Source: DATFNV01 sp035266225
GTDB lineage: Bacteria; Planctomycetota; Planctomycetia; Gemmatales; Gemmataceae
Direction: 5' to 3'
Length of the DNA stretch: 7,345 bases
NCBI GenBank assembly: GCA_035266225.1
Contig: DATFNV010000081.1
Span: 1-7,345 of the forward strand
The notes beneath the pieces were generated by a model. The model saw only the letters and a program-made list of their open reading frames with translations. It was not told where the DNA came from and did not search any database. Positions 4,502 through 7,345 of this stretch are shown here, piece by piece. Positions within the stretch are counted from its first letter, which is position 1. Each line of letters begins with the position of its first letter. Both the position numbers and the translations under genes were made by a program.

Positions 4502-6892
4502 TTACGTCTTCTTCTGCGGCGGCGCGGGCGGCTTGCTGGGGGTGGTGGCCTGGGCGAGTTTCGCCGCCGCCTGTTGTGCGCCCGGGGGCGCCGCCGTCCG
4601 CTCGCGACGAATCACGTCCTCGCCCTGGGCCGCGCTGGCGGACTTCGCCGACACGCTCGGGGCCAGCGGCGCCGGCTTGCCCCCGACCGGCTCCTCGGTG
4701 ACGGCCTGCACGGTCGGCATCGCCGCGAGGTGCTCCCGCCACTTCTGATGGATGCGGTCCTGCAAGATCAGCATGCCGCCCAGGCTCTTAAAGTGGATGC
4801 GCATCAACTTCGCTTTCACCTCGCTCAACTGCGACATCAGGGCGTTGATCCACTGCGGCGACACGCTCGACTCGTCGGAGTCGAGCGAATGCACCATCTT
4901 CTTGTCGAGGAGGAAGTGGCCGACCGGCTTACCCTTCTTCATGTTGGCCATGTCGGGCATGGGCAGGTCGTCGGCGGTGGTCAGCACCTTTTTCAGCGAC
5001 TTCTGGGCGTCGCGACACGCCTTCAGGGCGGCCCGGAACTCGTGGTGCTCCAGCGGCTGCTGCCGGCGGGCTACCATGGCCAGCACCGCCTCCATGTGCG
5101 CCTTCTCGGCGCTCAGCTTGCGCAGCATGTCCTGGCAGGTCAGGTGGAAGTCGTAGCGCTTGAACAGTTCCTTGCGCAGCTTCTCGTCGATTTGCATCCC
5201 CATCTGGTAGTAGACGAGGAAGGCCCGGCGGTCCAGGCCCGAGAAGTACTGCCGGTCCTCCTCCATCTCCTTGTCCACTTTCTTCAGCAGGCGCTTGGAC
5301 TCGCGGATGTCGTAGTGTCGGCCGCGGAATTCCAGCTCGTCTTCCTTCAGCTCCAGCTCGCCGCTGACCAGGCCGCTGAGCAGGTTGTACTCCTCGACGC
5401 GGTTCTTGCGGCCCTCCATCCACTCCTTCAGCTCGTTGTCGTACAGCTTCAGGTGGACGCGCTCGAGCCGGCCCTCGTCCCAGGCGGCCTTCTTGGCCTC
5501 GTCCAACAGCTCGTCGAGGTCCTCGATCTCGATGTAGCGGGCGTCGTACAGCCCGTGGTAGCGCGGGTCGTAGGTCGTCTCGGTGTGCTCGTCGTCGATG
5601 AACGCCTGCACCTCCTCGGGGTCGTTGAGCTGCCGGTCCTTCTTGACGAGCTTCATGTAGCGATACAGGCGATAGGTGATCTCCTCTCGCAGCGCCTGCG
5701 GGTCCTTGAAGAGCACCCAGGCGGATCGTTCATCGAGCTTGGTGCGGATGTAGTATCCCTTGGCGTTCTGTTCGCGGTCGTAGTTCGAGGGGTGGGTGGA
5801 CCACATTTGCGGCGTGCCCTTGTCCTCGGCCTGGAACAGGTCGGGGGTCTCGCGTACGTCCTCGGGGAGCGGCGGCGGCAGGCCGAGGCGCGGGTCCTTT
5901 TTCTGTTTGCGGACGTAGTTGGCGGCGTGGTTGAGGTGGAAGAACAGGTCGGCGGTGTAGAGCTTGTGGTCCCAGGTGATGTGCAGGTCGCGCATCATCT
6001 GGTCGAAGAAGACGTCACTCTGCGTCAGGCGATAGAGGCCGTGGATGCCGGCGTCGCTGCCGGCGACGCTGACGGCCACCAGGTCGGCGTTGAACTCCAT
6101 TTGCCGCGACAACGACAGGTGCAAGAGGTTGATGAGGAAGAAGGCGCCTTCGAGCACCTTGCGCAGCAGCCACATGAGGCCAAAGATTGTCCAGCCTACT
6201 GCCGTGATGAGGTTGGGGGTGTTGTTGTAGTTGCGGACGCGCTTCAGGCGCTCGATGACCTCGTCGAACCAGTCGCGGCTGAAGACGAGGTCGTAGATGA
6301 TGCCGTTGGCCATGTAGACGTAGCCGCCGAGTCGCGTGCTCTTCTGGGCGAAGTGGCCGAACTCGTGGGCGAGTACCGACTTGAACTCGCTGAGGTTGAG
6401 CACGCTGACCAGGCCCAGGCCGATGAGCAGGTCCTTGCCGGTGGGCCAGAACAAGCTCGAGATGCCAGTGTGGGTGATGACGGCGGCGTTGACCTCGTGG
6501 GAGATGTAGACCTTGCGCGGCCGCGGCGCCCCCGTCTCTTCGCACAGCCGCTCGATGAAGGCGAACAGCAGCGGCTGGTCTTCCTCGGTCACCTCGACGC
6601 GGACGCTGCGCTCGCGCCGTCGGGTCTTGAAGAAGCCCTTGACGAGGAAGAGGAAGAACAACAACGCCGGGACGGTGAAGATGAGCCCGAAGCAGGACAA
6701 TTCCTTGATGAAGACGAGCGGCAGGATAACGACGGCCAGCGAGCCGAGGGTCAGTCCCAGGTAGAGGCAGAACGAGAAGATGAGGCTGAAGAGGATCAGG
6801 ACGACGCGCGTTTTGTACTCGCAGGTGGGTTGGGTGAGGTCGGGCGGCACGTTCTTGGGGCTGGGGGGGTAATAGGAGTCGATCTTCGCCAT
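4502..6892 (-). CDS. M48 family zinc metallopeptidase, membrane-anchored
   Basis: A 796-residue protein whose N-terminal half is an HtpX/Ste24-type M48 peptidase, a family that cleaves membrane or misfolded proteins at the cytoplasmic membrane. Hydrophobic segments at about 29-63 and 67-88 give two or three membrane passes, and another hydrophobic stretch lies at 228-258. The zinc site is complete: HEFGH (176-180) supplies two His and the catalytic Glu, and Glu266 in EFNAD (266-270) fits the third ligand. STHPSNYDR (364-372) resembles the conserved HPxxxxR region. Residues about 380-725 form a long, charged, mostly helical extension with no domain I recognise, ending in an Ala/Pro-rich tail (726-796). 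M48 enzymes such as HtpX are usually around 300-400 residues, so the extension is notable. The start at 6892 is preferred over an in-frame ATG at 6976 because GAGGA lies about seven bases upstream and a hydrophilic MAKIDSYYPP start is natural. The gene is divergent from the RraA gene. Confidence 0.9.
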   Translation of the reverse strand: MAKIDSYYPPSPKNVPPDLTQPTCEYKTRVVLILFSLIFSFCLYLGLTLGSLAVVILPLVFIKELSCFGLIFTVPALLFFLFLVKGFFKTRRRERSVRVEVTEEDQPLLFAFIERLCEETGAPRPRKVYISHEVNAAVITHTGISSLFWPTGKDLLIGLGLVSVLNLSEFKSVLAHEFGHFAQKSTRLGGYVYMANGIIYDLVFSRDWFDEVIERLKRVRNYNNTPNLITAVGWTIFGLMWLLRKVLEGAFFLINLLHLSLSRQMEFNADLVAVSVAGSDAGIHGLYRLTQSDVFFDQMMRDLHITWDHKLYTADLFFHLNHAANYVRKQKKDPRLGLPPPLPEDVRETPDLFQAEDKGTPQMWSTHPSNYDREQNAKGYYIRTKLDERSAWVLFKDPQALREEITYRLYRYMKLVKKDRQLNDPEEVQAFIDDEHTETTYDPRYHGLYDARYIEIEDLDELLDEAKKAAWDEGRLERVHLKLYDNELKEWMEGRKNRVEEYNLLSGLVSGELELKEDELEFRGRHYDIRESKRLLKKVDKEMEEDRQYFSGLDRRAFLVYYQMGMQIDEKLRKELFKRYDFHLTCQDMLRKLSAEKAHMEAVLAMVARRQQPLEHHEFRAALKACRDAQKSLKKVLTTADDLPMPDMANMKKGKPVGHFLLDKKMVHSLDSDESSVSPQWINALMSQLSEVKAKLMRIHFKSLGGMLILQDRIHQKWREHLAAMPTVQAVTEEPVGGKPAPLAPSVSAKSASAAQGEDVIRRERTAAPPGAQQAAAKLAQATTPSKPPAPPQKKT

Positions 6893-6899
6893 GGGGGGA

Positions 6900-6904
6900 T
6901 CCTC
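6900..6904 (-). promoter_or_regulatory. Ribosome-binding site supporting the M48 start at 6892
   Basis: On the minus strand GAGGA (6904-6900) sits seven bases before the ATG at 6892. The alternative in-frame ATG at 6976 has only a GC-rich GGGGCGAT before it and overlaps a possible -10 box, so the downstream start is favoured. Confidence 0.55.
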
Positions 6905-6971
6905 ACAGAAGCGGCAGGTCCTACACGAAGGGGAAGAACCCCGTTGCGGCCACCATTCGCGGAAGATATTG

Positions 6972-7001
6972 AGCATATCGCCCCGCCGCGGCAGTCCGCA
7001 A
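6972..7001 (-). promoter_or_regulatory. Weak promoter candidate for the M48 gene
   Basis: TTGCGG (7001-6996) and TATGCT (6977-6972) on the minus strand are separated by 18 bases. The -10 box matches four of six consensus positions and the -35 box three. If real, transcription would begin near 6965, downstream of the alternative ATG at 6976, which agrees with the start chosen at 6892. Found by eye; weak. Confidence 0.25.
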
Positions 7002-7052
7002 GAACAAATCCGTCATGGACCGGCCAGGCGGGGCGCGGTAGGCTCCGTCGAT

Positions 7053-7096
7053 GGGCCGCTTGCGGCTTGGCGTTCGCGCCAAGCCGCAAGCGGCCC
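7053..7096. repeat. 20-bp palindrome ahead of the RraA gene; REP-like copy 2
   Basis: Arms 7053-7072 and 7077-7096 pair perfectly over 20 bases around the tetraloop TTCG (plus-strand reading). The stem core GGCCGCTTGCGGCTT is identical to that of the hairpin at 2757-2798; the inner stem and loop differ. It lies in the divergent gap between the M48 and RraA genes, where a terminator is not needed. That argues for a dispersed palindromic repeat. It ends four bases before the purine-rich ribosome-binding region of the RraA gene, so in RNA it could affect translation initiation. Confidence 0.7.
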
Positions 7097-7111
7097 GGGG
7101 GGAGAGACACG

Positions 7112-7345
7112 ATGACCGACCTCTGGACCACTTACGCCCCGCACAAGGACCTCCTGTACAGCGCGGTCCTGGCCGACGTGCTGGACGCCCTGGGACACCG
7201 CACGAGCGCCCTGCCGCCGGCGCTGCGGCCGCTGCGGCCGGACTGGCGCCTCTTCGGCCGGGTCGCCACGCTCAGCGCGATGCCGGTGGCGGCGGAGCCG
7301 GCCGACCCCTACGCCGTGGAACTGGAGTGCATCGACGCCTTGCGG
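7112..7345 (+). CDS. RraA family protein, N-terminal part (runs off window)
   Basis: Only the first 78 residues are present; the gene continues past the right edge. The start MTDLWTTYAPHKDLLYSAVLADVLDALG (about residues 1-28), followed by LPPALRPLRPDWRLFGRVATL (34-54) and then an ECIDAL segment (72-77), follows the pattern of the RraA/HMG-CHA aldolase superfamily: a helix with 'DVLDALG', then 'PxIRPLRPxxRLxGxA' and 'EAIDAL'. Members include the RNase E regulator RraA and metal-dependent aldolases/decarboxylases; without the C-terminal half, which carries the metal and substrate residues, the activity cannot be assigned. The ATG at 7112 has GGAG seven bases upstream. The 20-bp palindrome at 7053-7096 sits just ahead of this site. 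The gene is divergent from the M48 gene. Confidence 0.75.
   Translation, partial: MTDLWTTYAPHKDLLYSAVLADVLDALGHRTSALPPALRPLRPDWRLFGRVATLSAMPVAAEPADPYAVELECIDALR

Noticed and set aside
6944..6972. Plus-strand promoter for the RraA gene (TTGCGG, 17 bases, TATTGA)
   Set aside because: Three of six matches in the -10 box and a weak -35 box are not enough to call it.
6893..6976. Longer M48 start at 6976
   Set aside because: It adds 28 residues unlike the family start, has a poor ribosome-binding site and overlaps a possible -10 box. The ATG at 6892 is better supported.

Overview
The window is high-GC bacterial DNA that reads as a member of the Planctomycetes, probably near the Gemmataceae/Gemmatales. 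This rests on the gene content: two DUF1501 proteins with twin-arginine-type leaders and a small protein with the Planctomycetes-specific TIGR03000 domain. It is inference from family knowledge; there is no rRNA or other phylogenetic marker in the window.

Layout, left to right. Positions 1-273 hold no convincing gene. They contain an AT-richer island with an imperfect palindrome (94-126) and a 24-base sequence repeated twice (143-191), possibly the edge of a repeat or mobile-element remnant. Four genes then lie on the minus strand, listed here by coordinate: DUF1501 protein A (356-1660), the TIGR03000 Cys/Gly-rich protein (1907-2587), DUF1501 protein B (2824-4197) and a 796-residue membrane-anchored M48 metallopeptidase (4502-6892). 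Transcription runs from the M48 gene toward the left edge. At the right edge a plus-strand gene for an RraA-family protein starts at 7112 and runs out of the window. It is divergent from the M48 gene.

The genes do not look like one tight operon. They are separated by about 220-300 bases, and each of the four minus-strand genes is followed, 9 to 32 bases after its stop codon, by a strong hairpin. The most striking is a perfect 36-bp inverted repeat with a one-base centre (274-346). Another has 29-bp arms built from GGGCAC-type hexamers (4422-4491). Most lack a following T-tract. Two of the intergenic hairpins (2758-2798 and 7053-7096) share the stem core GCCGCTTGCGGCTT. They look like copies of a dispersed REP-like palindrome, one behind a gene and one directly ahead of the RraA ribosome-binding site. 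Both DUF1501 genes have a TTGACA box with 17-base spacing to a plausible -10 element, which supports separate promoters.

Functionally the genes suggest envelope and export-related biology: two proteins with Tat-type leaders, a short putatively secreted Cys-rich protein and an integral-membrane protease. No shared pathway can be shown. No CRISPR array, tRNA, rRNA, defence system or intact insertion sequence was seen. The material most worth a second look is the intergenic palindromes and the CxGC-array protein.
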